DNA of 64,000 nucleotides from Schizochytrium sp. TIO01 (Eukaryota > Sar > Bigyra > Thraustochytrida > Thraustochytriidae), in assembly GCA_004764695.1 (NCBI GenBank), contig SMSO01000035.1, positions 1,982,001 through 2,046,000 of the forward strand. The letters run 5' to 3'. Within the stretch, counting starts at the first letter, position 1. Each line of letters begins with the position of its first letter. This document shows positions 1 to 9,600 of this stretch, in pieces. The notes under the pieces are model-generated. The model saw nothing but the letters and a program-made list of their open reading frames with translations, did no database searches and had not been told where the DNA came from. Position numbers and translations under genes: made by a program.

Positions 1-294
1 GCCTGATGAAAATGTAAACTGTGCGAGGTAATAGTCGTCGCTGGAGATGCCAGTCACGGTCCTTGGGCTCTTTTGGAGAGCTTTGCACATCACTCAAACG
101 TATCGCCCGGGGAAGTTAAGGATGCACTCAATGCAATGAATGAGGAATCGTTGACAGACACCATCGTCAGAAACTATGCAGATGTCTGCCTGCAGAGCGT
201 CAACTTTGAGTTGGAGAGAAGAGATCCCTCCGTCAATCTAAAGAGTGCACACCCTTCGTTCACTGCAAGTAACCTGAAAACTGTAGTAGATTAG
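1..294 (+). CDS. 3' end of an unidentified gene (partial)
   Basis: A frame is open from about position 10 and ends at the TAG at 292-294. Its C-terminal part, about 90 residues, runs VIVVAGDASHGPWALLE and then a mixed charged helical stretch ending in SNLKTVVD. There is no ATG at its left end and TGA codons lie in frame at positions 4-9, so it is probably a last exon whose upstream part lies outside the window, with a 3' splice site somewhere in the first 40 bases. The composition is balanced and not low-complexity, which favours real coding. I do not recognise the family. Confidence 0.35.
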
Positions 295-923
295 AAGTGA
301 GACTTGGAGTCGTGCAAGGCTCGAAGTTCTTGTTTGGAGAATGACCCCACGCTAACGCGATCGTCCCTGAGCGGCGCGAGCCTGTATGTGCTACCGCTGC
401 TACCTGGCTGGGCACCACTGGTGCTTACACAACCAGCTAAGTTTCGCAGGTCGCCTTGATTGATTTACACACACGCTCGCTGTTAAACAGGGAAAAGTTT
501 AAGACATACATACATACATACAAAGAAAGACTTTGACATAAACAGAAACAAACAAGAACAAGCAAACAAACAACACGAAAACACTGCGCAGCCCAAGATC
601 GCATCTGAGCGAGGGCTCAGCCACCCTCCATAACCCAAACACCTGCCAGGCCGAGTTCTGTCGCAGGAACTCCTCTCCAAGTCCGCCCCGCGACCCTTTC
701 TCCGCCTACCAAGATCGGGGTCTCGCTCGTCTCCTGCGTCGCCTTCGGGTCCGGGCGAGCGAGCAAACTTGGCAAACAAACAAACAAACCCATTCACAAA
801 CAAGCAATCGCAAGCGCCGGTTCTTCGAAGGTTCCCCCTGGGTTCCTAGCAGGCTCCTGAAAGGTTCCCCTTGGGTTCTGGCCTCTGTTTCGTTTGAAGA
901 ACTTGATTCCCTGCTAATTGCTA

Positions 924-956
<33 letters not shown>

Positions 957-1174
957 CTGTGAATATCTCTCTCACCACGACCTCTCCGGCGTCCTCGCGG
1001 TCTGCGCCGCCGACCAGACCCGTGTCTGGGCGAGCGGCGCGACTCCGAGAGCGAACTCTTCGAGGCGTGAGAGGCCTGTTTTCGTCGCGCGCGGGGGAAA
1101 AGTCGAGGCACCAGAAGAGCTCGCAGCAGGCACCGCAGGGTCTCGCGGCAGGGCCTCTGCTCAAGAGCGACGCG
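295..1174. other. Intergenic, 5' flank of phosphatase inhibitor 2
   Basis: No convincing gene. It contains short CATA and AAAC microsatellites near 505-560 and 770-790, a GC-rich stretch from about 600 to 780, and a CTTT tract just upstream of the inhibitor gene. The frame of that gene stays open from 959 to its ATG at 1175 without an earlier ATG, so 959-1174 is probably 5' leader. Confidence 0.5.
927..954. repeat. (CTTT)7 microsatellite
   Basis: Seven perfect CTTT units, about 220 bp upstream of the phosphatase inhibitor 2 start codon. The pyrimidine tract lies in the probable promoter or leader region. Confidence 0.9.
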
Positions 1175-1675
1175 ATGAGCGACCTGAAGAAGGATTCGAA
1201 ACGCCAGAGTGCTCAGGGCGCGAGGGCAAGCGTGGACGACCTTGGAGATGAGGATGATGGACGCCACGTGCGATGGGACGAAGAGACAATCGCGGAACAT
1301 GATAAATTGAGAGGCACGCGCCAGAAGATCGATGAGCCAGATACACCCTTTCACAGAGACAGTTTCATTGAGGACTCCGAGGAGGGCGAACTTGAGGATG
1401 GGTATGATGATGATGTGAAAGTTGTATTTGCAGATGGGGTGGGAGGCTCTAGGAGGGCGTCCAAACCGAAAAAGGCTCCTAAGGTTGCCCTGGACGCTGA
1501 TGAACTTTCCTCAATGCTGGGCAAGGCAGCAGAGGAAGAGGAAGTGCCGACAGCTGCCAAGAAGGCGGCACATGATGACTTTGTGGCAAAGCGTAAGCAG
1601 CATTACAATGAGTTCGAGGCTCTGCGGAAATGGAGGGAATCGCACACGGACGATGAGGAAGAAGACGATGAGTAA
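1175..1675 (+). CDS. Protein phosphatase inhibitor 2 (IPP-2) family
   Basis: A 166-residue acidic, largely disordered protein. It carries the inhibitor-2 signature blocks in the right order: VRWDEETIAEHD at about residues 32-43, KIDEPDTPFH at 51-60 and KRKQHYNEFEALRKWRE from 139. In animals and yeast (PPP1R2/Glc8) these blocks bind the catalytic subunit of protein phosphatase 1, and the HYNE helix covers the active site. The Thr in the DEPDTPF block aligns with the GSK3-regulated Thr of the family. The ATG at 1175 is chosen because the upstream part of the open frame has no ATG and reads as unrelated Arg/Ser-rich sequence. No intron is seen. It is convergent with the DRC9-like gene, 1.2 kb away. 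PP1 regulation is well supported; the cellular process is not shown by the sequence. Confidence 0.85.
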   Translation: MSDLKKDSKRQSAQGARASVDDLGDEDDGRHVRWDEETIAEHDKLRGTRQKIDEPDTPFHRDSFIEDSEEGELEDGYDDDVKVVFADGVGGSRRASKPKKAPKVALDADELSSMLGKAAEEEEVPTAAKKAAHDDFVAKRKQHYNEFEALRKWRESHTDDEEEDDE

Positions 1676-2884
1676 AACGAACTGCGCGTGCTAGGATCTC
1701 AAGAGGCATGAAGAAATGCGCAGAGAAGAAAGCGAGTGAATGCCAATGTGCACTCAAAGGTGCTGGCGAACGGAACCGCCTGACGTTGCAAGCACGATTT
1801 AGATTTCCTAAATGAGCTTGTTGGATCGCGATTCCAGAGTGTTGGCTACATTGAATCACCAGCTTTCTTTCTGCGTACTCATCGGTGTATTGAGACTTCT
1901 TCTCCTGCTGCTCCCGTACACAGTAGTAATGCTGGTGCGATATATCTGTCGTGTTCAATGTTGTGGCCATGCCACCCTTAGTAGAGACCACTTCCCCAAA
2001 AGGACAACAGTAACAACAAGAATAAAAAACCCAATCCGCCATGACGTGTATTCAAGAACTTCCCACATGGGTCCTTCAGCGTAAAAGAAGGCAGAAGGGT
2101 ACTTGCAAAAGCAAGATAGCCAAAACACATAATATGATACCAGTACTTCACAGAAACTAAAAATAAATGAACTTTGTTTGATCTTTTCGATACTATAGCA
2201 TTTCCACCTTCTTCTTTCCTAGGAAAGAGTTGCGATCTGATGGTGAGATCACTGATCTCACCATGCCTAGAATTCTCAAAGACATTGTGTCTGTAAATTC
2301 AGCCTTTTGTGAGCTCTCGATAGGTAGATGGGAAAACGCTTCTTGTGGTTTTTGATGTTTGTTTTGTTTTGTTTAGTCTAAATTAAATTCTTCTTTTGAA
2401 CAAGAAGTCAAGCCTCTTCCAGAAGACTTGGTAATGCTGGGTTTCAACATTGGCAAGTTGCTGTCCATGGAAATTGACTGAGTTGTACTGTAAAAAAATT
2501 ATAATAGTAGGAACGTAACAGGTACTAAAGCTCTGAACCAGACACTTTGTACTGTGCAATACCCTCTATAATTTTTTAAGAATTCCATTTTTTTTTTTAA
2601 GTACTTGTTTTCTAACGAGAATGCTGAGAGCATTTTGTTGATGACCTACATATTCTGGGTATTTTGAAACCATAAAGGAATTGCATCGTTGTTTAAAACA
2701 GATAAAATGGCGCTATACTTTTGATAGAACACGGTGAGTACGTCAAAATTGTATGAAATGCGTTTTTAAATTGTTCATTTCTTGGATGAGAAATATTGGC
2801 ATCTAACGATTCGTAGTACTTGAATAGAAACTCATTTTTAAAACAAAGGTAAGAACCATACAAAACAAGAACATTGTTTAAATC
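1676..2884. other. Intergenic between two convergent genes
   Basis: AT-rich, without an open frame that looks coding. It holds the 3' flanks of the inhibitor-2 gene (+) and the DRC9-like gene (-), short A and T runs near 2580-2600, and one perfect hairpin at 2240-2264. Confidence 0.5.
2240..2264. repeat. Perfect hairpin, 11-bp stem and 3-nt loop
   Basis: Bases 2240-2250 are the exact reverse complement of 2254-2264, with loop ACT. It lies between two convergent genes, so it could sit in either 3' untranslated region or be a DNA cruciform. Confidence 0.8.
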
Positions 2885-4327
2885 TCATTTCTTCTTCTTT
2901 TTGGCACCAGCTTTGCCTTTACCCTTGCCCTTGCCTTTGCCCTTCTTTTTCTTCTTGAGTTTCTTTCGGCATTGATTACCTCGAAAAAGAGCCTGGATAC
3001 GAGCTGCTGCATCATGGTCACGTTTTTTCAAAGCCTCGATTGCAGCAAGCTCCTCCGCAATAATACGATCTTCCTCTGCCTCATTTGCTAAATCTCGATC
3101 AACCTTGCGAAAGTGTTCTTCTAATATAGCAAGCCTTGCAGCTTCGTCGACATATCGTTCTTTCATTAGATCGTATTGTGCACGTTTTTCGAGCATTGCT
3201 ATATCGAAAGAATCAATCAATGTATTCACCTCAGTTGTGGCTCGAATCAGCTTCTTGCGCAAATTATCCTCCAAATCTGTATGTCCATTACACTCTTGTA
3301 AAAATGCATCACTAGCTTTATCAAAGGACTCCAGGGCAATTTTGTTTCGCTGCAAGAAATTTTCTTGAATTGACTGTTTCTCTTCAGTTTGGAAGGTTCC
3401 GATCTCTCCCATCTCCCGGTCATAACTACTGCGCACTTCTTGAATAGCGTGCCAAAGTTTTGTTTCTGCTTGCTTCTTGGAGATTAATTCCTTCTCGCGA
3501 ACCGCTTCCGCTTCGAGATCAGTTTTAATCATGACAAGATCTTCTTCCATCTCTCGAATACGAACATTGAGTTCTTGGAAAAAATCGGCGCGTGCTTGTT
3601 TTTGCTCCACAGTTGTTGACAACTGATCAAGCATATTTTCACGAAAGGCCCGCAACGTTCGTCGCAACAAAGTGAGCGAGTATTCCTTACGAATGGCACC
3701 AACATTGCCGCCTCGGCTGGGTGCTCGCTCAAAGTTATATGGTTGCTTTTCTTCAGAATATTTTGCCTCGTTATTTCTTTCGTCTGTCGAACTTCGAAAG
3801 CTGCCAAAACTTTTCCTCCTACTGCTTGTATCACTGCCGTCAAAGCTATCGCTATTGTTTTGAGGAAAATGATCAAAACTCTCGTGGCTCTCGTGTCGTT
3901 TTGATTCTGATTCTTTATGTTCTAAACCTTCCCGATCCTCTTCGTCGTCATCATCTACATTGTCTACAAGACCAGCGCGCTCTAAAGATTTTAGTACACC
4001 AGGATTCCTACGTACACTTCGACAAACTTGCCTGGTTGCTTCGTGAAGCGCTTCGACTGCCAAATCGGCCTGCTCGCGCGCGTTTGCACGCTTTGCCTTC
4101 AAGTACCGGGACTCTGCAGTTTGCAATGCTTCAAGGTGTGCCAGCGCCTCATAATATTCATTTCTCTCTAAATTTGCTCGAGCTTTGTCCCAATGCCGCT
4201 CCGCATCAGCAAGCTTGTTACCCGCTACGCCTGACGGTGGGAGCTCTAGTACTATATCGAGCGAGACGAGAGAGTCATCCAAGACAGCAATGACTCTCGA
4301 TGCCTCGCCCTTGATGAGCTTATTCAT
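2885..4327 (-). CDS. Dynein regulatory complex subunit, DRC9/IQCG-like
   Basis: A 480-residue coiled-coil protein. The N-terminus (EASRVIAVLDDSLVSLDIVLELP) matches the opening block of DRC9/DRC10 proteins. A helical repeat region covers about residues 60-120, an acidic Ser-rich insert about 125-205, and long coiled coils about 215-430. One IQ motif (AARIQALFRGNQCRKK) is followed by a GKGKGK/Lys-rich tail. The IQ motif plus the GK-rich tail is typical of IQCG (DRC9); DRC10/IQCD is the alternative. These subunits sit in the nexin link of motile axonemes, and the IQ motif binds calmodulin. The ATG at 4327 is the first Met, but a good 3' splice site (TTTTGACGCAG) ends 10 nt before it, so an upstream exon or a leader intron is possible. 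It is divergent from the PPIL6 gene. Confidence 0.7.
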   Translation of the reverse strand: MNKLIKGEASRVIAVLDDSLVSLDIVLELPPSGVAGNKLADAERHWDKARANLERNEYYEALAHLEALQTAESRYLKAKRANAREQADLAVEALHEATRQVCRSVRRNPGVLKSLERAGLVDNVDDDDEEDREGLEHKESESKRHESHESFDHFPQNNSDSFDGSDTSSRRKSFGSFRSSTDERNNEAKYSEEKQPYNFERAPSRGGNVGAIRKEYSLTLLRRTLRAFRENMLDQLSTTVEQKQARADFFQELNVRIREMEEDLVMIKTDLEAEAVREKELISKKQAETKLWHAIQEVRSSYDREMGEIGTFQTEEKQSIQENFLQRNKIALESFDKASDAFLQECNGHTDLEDNLRKKLIRATTEVNTLIDSFDIAMLEKRAQYDLMKERYVDEAARLAILEEHFRKVDRDLANEAEEDRIIAEELAAIEALKKRDHDAAARIQALFRGNQCRKKLKKKKKGKGKGKGKGKAGAKKKKK

Positions 4328-5306
4328 CCCGCTGTTCCTGCGTCAAAATGTATCTCAACACAATTTCGTAATTGGGGTCTACCAAGGTCCAAGAGTAGAT
4401 TCCACGTTCTTTACATCTACGCACCCGCGAAATCCTCTCGAACTGAAAGTAGCCCAACGAATGCAAGGCCCAGCGTGCTTTGCACTTGCGTCTATTTGAG
4501 GTGGTTCTTCTCGCACCAGCGCTTCAACAAGCACTTTTAAAGAAGGGTGCCGCTGATGTCGCAGCCGTTGTTTGTGTGAAGTTCCTATTGAGCCTACGGT
4601 GGATCGAAATCTCGGGCGTTCTCGAAAACAGTTGAAACCCAATGTGTTTTCTGTGAAGGCAAATATAATCTATAAGATAAGGGTGCCTGTGGATAGATCC
4701 GTTGGTCATTTAAATAGACAGAAAGAACCTTTTGAAAGCTAATGACAGGAGGCGTTATCGAACTCAGAGGAGTAATTTGAAGAGAGTTTAAGGACAAGTG
4801 AAGGCAAGAGCTGATTCTTGTCGAAAGCAGGGGGCGAAGGAAACTAAGAGCTCTGTCTCAATTTGTTATCCTCAACCAAATTGCTCTGTTTTATTAGAGT
4901 ATTACCACAAAGAAAAAAAAAAGAAGAAAAACAGCACCCTCTACTCCGCAGCATACCTTGGTAACACACAAGTTAAAATCAAGAATTAGTAGAAGCGCTC
5001 AAATCATTGAACAATAGAGAATCAAGCTAGCGAGACAGCTGCGCTGGGAACGATACCTTGCTGCGTGCGTCTTGCATATTTGCATCGCACCGACAATCTG
5101 AATACCAAAACTTTGAAGCTTTCGCTCTGGTAGACCATCCGCTCGTTTATTTCATAATAAAATAAGGAAGTGATTTGCAAGACGCCGGAAAAGCTTGCAA
5201 TCGTGTAATCAGTAAGCGAGATAAGCAGGTGGCTGTACACGTACGCGAGAAGGTGCATAGCATACAAACGCAGGACGTATTTTTAAAGAGCTAGTTGCCA
5301 AGAGAA
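4328..5306. other. Divergent intergenic region, DRC9-like / PPIL6
   Basis: This is the shared 5' region of two ciliary genes that point away from each other. On the minus strand, 4328-4640 holds two overlapping open frames. One ends at a TAA that overlaps the ATG of the DRC9-like gene (ATGAATAA). This may be an upstream exon or a decayed coding piece. The rest is AT-rich, with an A-rich run at 4910-4930. No confident promoter motif is seen. Confidence 0.4.
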
Positions 5307-6263
5307 ATGTCCAAGACTCCATGCCATCTTGTTATTGCTGGACGTGTTGATGATGTGTGCTTCCATGCAGCCAAGCATATTGGCAAGGCACTTGCAGCGG
5401 ATCAAGGTAACGTCAAGTGCGAAGTCCTGCCTATGTTCTGCACAGACTTTGAAGACTTTGTTTACTCAAAATCCCAAGAATTGGATATTGAACATGATTC
5501 ATCTCCAATCATATTTTACAATAAGGTTCATTACATCGGTGGACTGCAGGAGCTTGCAAGCTGGGCTTCTAAGGTCTACGACTTTGAGCCCGATACAGAG
5601 ACTGAACACTACTATCGAGCTGCACGCGACGGACTTCAAAATTTAATCCAAAGTTCCGGTCACAGCTTTTGCTATTTGGACATTGTAGTAAGCGAAGAGC
5701 CAGATGCTGTCGAGCAACAACATGAATGCAAAGAATGCAAAGATGATGCTGCAAATAAAAATTCGGCTTCTAAAGTCGTACGAGAAAGAGTCCTAATCGA
5801 GCTCTACGATGACATTTGCCCTGACACGTGTGAAAACTTCATGCTACTTTGTAGCAACAAGTGCGAAAAAGGTGGCTACCAAGGCACCTCGTTTCACCGA
5901 GTTGTTGAAGGTGGATGGGTCCAAGGTGGTGATATTGTTGACAGCTCAGGAAAGCATAGCGAAGCTGCGATTTGTGAAGGCCCTACCTTTCCAGATGAAA
6001 CATACGCTATCAAACACTCGGGCGTTGGAATAGTTTCCATGGCAAGCGAAGGTAAACCCCACACCAATGGCAGCCAGTTCTTTGTCACGCTTGCACCACT
6101 CCCATGGCTTGATTGCAAAAGAGTTGCTTTTGGGCGAGTTGTTTATGGAATGCCTGCTTTTCACGCCATTGAGCAAATGCCACGTAAAAACGAGAGGCCC
6201 ATGGGCACGTGTAAGATTGTCAAGTGTGGCGTATTTACAGAAAAGGACGTGCTCTTACCTTAA
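5307..6263 (+). CDS. PPIL6: Cyclophilin-type peptidyl-prolyl isomerase, PPIL6-like
   Basis: A 318-residue protein with an N-terminal extension of about 120 residues followed by a full cyclophilin domain. The extension (CHLVIAGRVDDVCFHAA, later IIFYNKVHYIGGLQELASWA) has the thioredoxin-like look of PPIL6. The cyclophilin part has FHRVVEGGWVQGGDI with the catalytic Arg at about residue 198, NGSQFFVTL near 255-262 and WLDCKRVAFGRVVYGM. The GGW(V/I)QGGDI variant and the NERP motif near the C-terminus are those of PPIL6 and not of general cyclophilin A. The insert DAVEQQHECKECKDDAANK is local. PPIL6 orthologues are found mainly in organisms with motile cilia, which fits the two neighbouring genes. 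The ATG at 5307 is the first Met; the open frame upstream has only TTG. Confidence 0.85.
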   Translation: MSKTPCHLVIAGRVDDVCFHAAKHIGKALAADQGNVKCEVLPMFCTDFEDFVYSKSQELDIEHDSSPIIFYNKVHYIGGLQELASWASKVYDFEPDTETEHYYRAARDGLQNLIQSSGHSFCYLDIVVSEEPDAVEQQHECKECKDDAANKNSASKVVRERVLIELYDDICPDTCENFMLLCSNKCEKGGYQGTSFHRVVEGGWVQGGDIVDSSGKHSEAAICEGPTFPDETYAIKHSGVGIVSMASEGKPHTNGSQFFVTLAPLPWLDCKRVAFGRVVYGMPAFHAIEQMPRKNERPMGTCKIVKCGVFTEKDVLLP

Positions 6264-6694
6264 CCTGTTTTGACTATCCACATATTCTCTTCGCAAATTT
6301 CCTTTTATTCTTCTGCAAAATTTAAAACTTTTCGAATAGTACAAACCAAGACCTGTCTGAAGTTCTACGTTTGAGAATTTACCCAAATAAAATGAGTAAG
6401 TCTACAATGAATTCATATTTTAAGCTTCAGGTCTCCTTAATGTATCTGAAATGCCCTACCCAAACCAGATCTGCAAAATTTGGCAGTATGCCATCCATAA
6501 GCGAGCACCTTCCACATTAATTCTTATTTTTACTTTTTTGGGGGGGGGGGGAGGGGGGAGGGGGGGCTTGTTTTAGGATTTTTTTTAAATATACATAATC
6601 ATTTCTGAAAAAAAACAAATCTAAATCTAAATCACAGCAACGATATGAACTTTTTCTTAGTTCTTTTGCCTTTAACATTCGATGAAATACTTGA
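6264..6694. other. Convergent 3' region, PPIL6-like / CatSper subunit
   Basis: AT-rich 3' flanks of two convergent genes. A G-run at 6540-6566 is the only striking element. No gene seen. Confidence 0.5.
6540..6566. repeat. Poly-G tract with two A interruptions
   Basis: A 27-base tract of G runs (12, 6 and 7) broken by single A bases, directly after a T run. The G-rich strand has enough runs to form a G-quadruplex. Length may vary or be mis-sequenced. Confidence 0.85.
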
Positions 6695-9600
6695 CTAATT
6701 CGCAAATGCTCGAGGCGGAGCTGTTTTACGCTTCAGTGTTTTGTTCTTTGCAATGATTGCTTTTAGGTCTTCATCATCATCTTCTTGAGCTTCGTCTGGA
6801 TCGTCGTCCTCGTCGTCATCATCGTCGTTATCGTCCATGTCATCTTCGTCATCTTCTAGATCGCTTGTGTCACCATCATCTTTGCGTTTACTCTTCGACT
6901 TTCTTCCTCGGCGTTTTCGATTTGATCCAGTACTTGATTCGCCATTACCAGAGCTTCCAATGCTAGACTCGTCTGAAGAACTGGAACCGTCGTCACTTAA
7001 ATTCAAGGTTGATTTAGTATATTGCGCCATACTAACATCTTGCACCTCTCGTAGGCGCCTATGCTGTCCGCGCTTTTGTTTGCGAGTGTACCAATACAAG
7101 AGTGGTATCATGCATGCACCAATAGTAAGTGCATTGGTAATGATGATTGCTTGAAGAGTGATCGGTAAATTGTGAATGCGAACAATAAATGTAGAGGAGA
7201 AATCACAATAGGAGTCGTTTGAAGTGGCGACCAAACGGAGTTTGAAGTAATACTCGGGAGGATATGGAAATGACGGCATTACACCTGCACAAGGACTTGT
7301 TGCCGCCATGCACAGCCAGCGAAGCCCATACGTTGATGAGCTTGAGCTTATGGAAAACGATGTCGAGGTTTTCATATCCCAGTCAGCTTGGTCATAATCT
7401 TCAATTGTATCGTATGTAAGGCCTCCGCCCACAGCCGTGATTTCTCCGTAACTTCCATCAACAATCTGCTCCGTTCCTGCGACGCTGTCGATAAGGCGAA
7501 AGCGGGGAGTAAAGGTATTATCGTAGAATACACAAATGTCTTCTTCATGCTCGGTGCAGCCTTGGTTTTCCCCATCCAGCGAGGCAGTGCGGTCAAATAC
7601 CAAGTTCCAATGTGGTGGACATCCGGAGTATATGTCAATGCGAGCTGGTTCACTGATCGATGTGGTGGTGACCAGGGCTCGAGGATCTGCTTCCGATCGG
7701 CAACCTTCGCTTAAACCCTGAACCCAAAATGAGGTTACTAACAAGTTTGCGCCAGGATAAGCATGCAATAAACCCGATGTGGAAGTGTCTGCTGGTAGTT
7801 TAAGCAAGTTGTCTACAATTTGCCAACTTCCGCGGTCTCGAAGCATAACCGTGTAATTAACAATTCCAGAGAGAGCATTTTCAGTACGAGTGAAGGAAAG
7901 TTCAATAAGTTCCTGGTTACTAAGCTCGAAACCAAGGCGGAGATCAGAAAGAACTTGAGCTTGACTAGTAATGTAGACATCAGAATTGACTGCAGCTTGT
8001 AGTAGCACCTGGAATGTGTAATTGTCGGAATGGTCCAGGAAAATCCGGTTCGGCACTTTGTTATAAAAGCCATTTTCTTGTTGAGCTAACGAAACATTGT
8101 CCGTTACTCCATTCCGATGGAGTAAAGAACGGGTGTATTCTACGTCATGGCTTGAAACAAAAAGTAAATCTTCAAGAAAGCATGTAGATGAGCTTGTATC
8201 GTAGTAGTCAGATATGTCTTTAACACGATCAAGTGAAACTCGAGTCGAAGCCGAAACTTGCCGTTTTATTCCTTCGACACCTATGACTTCTAAACCAACA
8301 ACCCGAAGATCGTAGGCTTCATCAAAGAAAATATCAAATGGGGGAGTTATTTTCAGAGTAGCTGTGAGATTGGTGTTTACGAGATAAATCGTATCAGATC
8401 CTGATTTTCCTAGCCAAATGCGAGCATTGTCAGTCAGAACAGCATACCAGCCATCGCTACTAGCTGTTAGCTTTTTAATAGGATCATTCTCAAAAGAAAA
8501 TGTGTCAGTATCGTTCTCGCCCAAATCCATCATACCATCAAACATAGAGCTTGACGCCTGGGCGATTTTCCAAAACGTATGACCAGAATTCTGGCTCATA
8601 AGCAACGTATTACCATAAGCATAAAGTTGCCGTGAGACGCGCGGTAGCACTTCAATACCTCTTAGTTGAAGCTCTACCGTGTCAGCAAGAGGCTTCGCAT
8701 TCTCAGCGAGAGGAAACAAGTGTTCCCCACGAGATGTAGAAAGAAACGGAATAGGCTCAAAGCGCGACGGGAAAGTGTAAGTTGCAAGCCAGCTCGTGTT
8801 TACATAACTCACTAAGCGCTGTGACATATTTCCATCTGAGTCTGTACAGTTTAGTAGTATGACAGCTGCACCTAGAGCATTTGGCTGGACCGTTCTGACA
8901 TCAACCATGATGGCCTCAGTATCGCTACCAAGAAAACCGGCTAGAGTCAAGCCAGCATCGTCCTTCACCTCTTGCAAAGTAAACCCAGCATCATCACTCG
9001 TGCCTTCTGTTGTACATGCGTCCTCGGTACCAACGCCTGCGAATAGAGTTGGCATTGTAAGGTTTTCAAAATCTTCGTAATCATATGCCTCGCCTTTATA
9101 AGACACAGTGAGGTTGGCTGAAAATGGAACAAAGAAAAACGAGCACGCACTAGAGCGGTCTACAGGGTCAAGCTGTGAAGACGCTACTACACGGCCACAA
9201 AGAGGTGCAAGCATGGTCCAGTCCTCCATAATGTTGTCATCCAACAGGTTAATATGCCCAACCTGGCGATAAGCCAATCCCCAAGTTGTTGGGGAAACAA
9301 ACATTGTTCCTAGTGACCAAACCTGTGGCTCCCAATAGCCTTGTATTCTGACGCAAGGGCCAGCATTGTTGCTGAGCTCCCCAGTGATCATTGTATCGAG
9401 GTACGTGTCCTCATTATCGACTTCTTCGTAGGCATCAATTACATCATGGCTAAGGTCCCACTCGTACTCATACTCTGAACGGGGGGTAGACAATGGATAT
9501 AGGCTGGCGAGATCAAGAGCAGTAAAACTCTGCTGGCCACGCTCTTGAAATGTATTGGTAGAAACTTCATAAAAGAGGTATTTAATCCCTGATAGAGTCC

